This document shows positions 5,734 to 5,767 of a DNA stretch of 5,767 nt, piece after piece (within the stretch, counting starts at the first letter, position 1; each line of letters begins with the position of its first letter). The stretch comes from BMS3ABIN04 sp965554225 (GTDB taxonomy: Bacteria > Bacteroidota > Ignavibacteria > Ignavibacteriales > Melioribacteraceae): positions 1 through 5,767 of the forward strand of contig CBEVZC010000171.1 of NCBI GenBank assembly GCA_965554225.1, written 5' to 3'. The position numbers and the translations under genes were made by a program. The notes under the pieces were generated by a model. That model saw only the letters and a list, made by a program, of their open reading frames with translations. It searched no databases and was not told the DNA's origin.

Positions 5734-5767
5734 TATTTTAAATAATTACATTTTAAACTTATTTAAG

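Overview
The window reads as a chromosomal segment from an AT-rich member of the Bacteroidota/Chlorobi side of the tree, possibly an Ignavibacteria-like anaerobe. The support is threefold. A promoter ahead of the first gene fits the Bacteroidota consensus exactly (TTTG, 19 nt, TANNTTTG). One gene encodes an outer-membrane porin with a Bacteroidota-style signal peptide. One gene encodes an FmdE-type protein of the kind common in anaerobes. The lineage is an inference. All six long genes are on the + strand, and no RNA gene, mobile element or CRISPR array was seen.

Left module (about 138-3260): a TetR/AcrR-family repressor is followed by a tight three-gene unit. This unit encodes a TauE/SafE-type inner-membrane anion transporter, an OprO/OprP-like outer-membrane porin that overlaps it by ATGA, and a cytoplasmic FmdE-family protein with a zinc ribbon, 16 nt further on. 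A 16-bp motif with 15 identical positions lies at the tetR promoter (168-183) and again between tetR and the transporter gene (820-835). It is the probable operator, so the TetR protein probably controls both itself and the transporter-porin-FmdE unit. The unit could move or process a small, probably anionic, solute across both membranes. The substrate cannot be read from sequence.

Right module (about 3261-5733): a 10-bp hairpin (3272-3300) separates the left unit from a CDF-family divalent-cation exporter, a small thioredoxin/glutaredoxin-fold protein and a two-domain ChrA-type chromate transporter. This looks like a metal/oxyanion homeostasis cluster and carries no copy of the left operator. 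It is visibly less AT-rich than the porin gene, so the two modules may have separate histories.

The strangest feature is in the small thioredoxin-like gene. Its frame stops at a TGA (4456-4458), but the same frame then stays open for 20 protein-like codons and ends in a TAA that directly abuts the chrA ATG. This could be a nonsense mutation, a sequencing error or a recoded (selenocysteine) codon. I see no convincing bacterial SECIS hairpin, so recoding is only a possibility.

The first 204 bases hold no gene that I can support, only AT-rich upstream sequence and the tetR promoter. The last 34 bases after chrA are AT-rich with no clear terminator.
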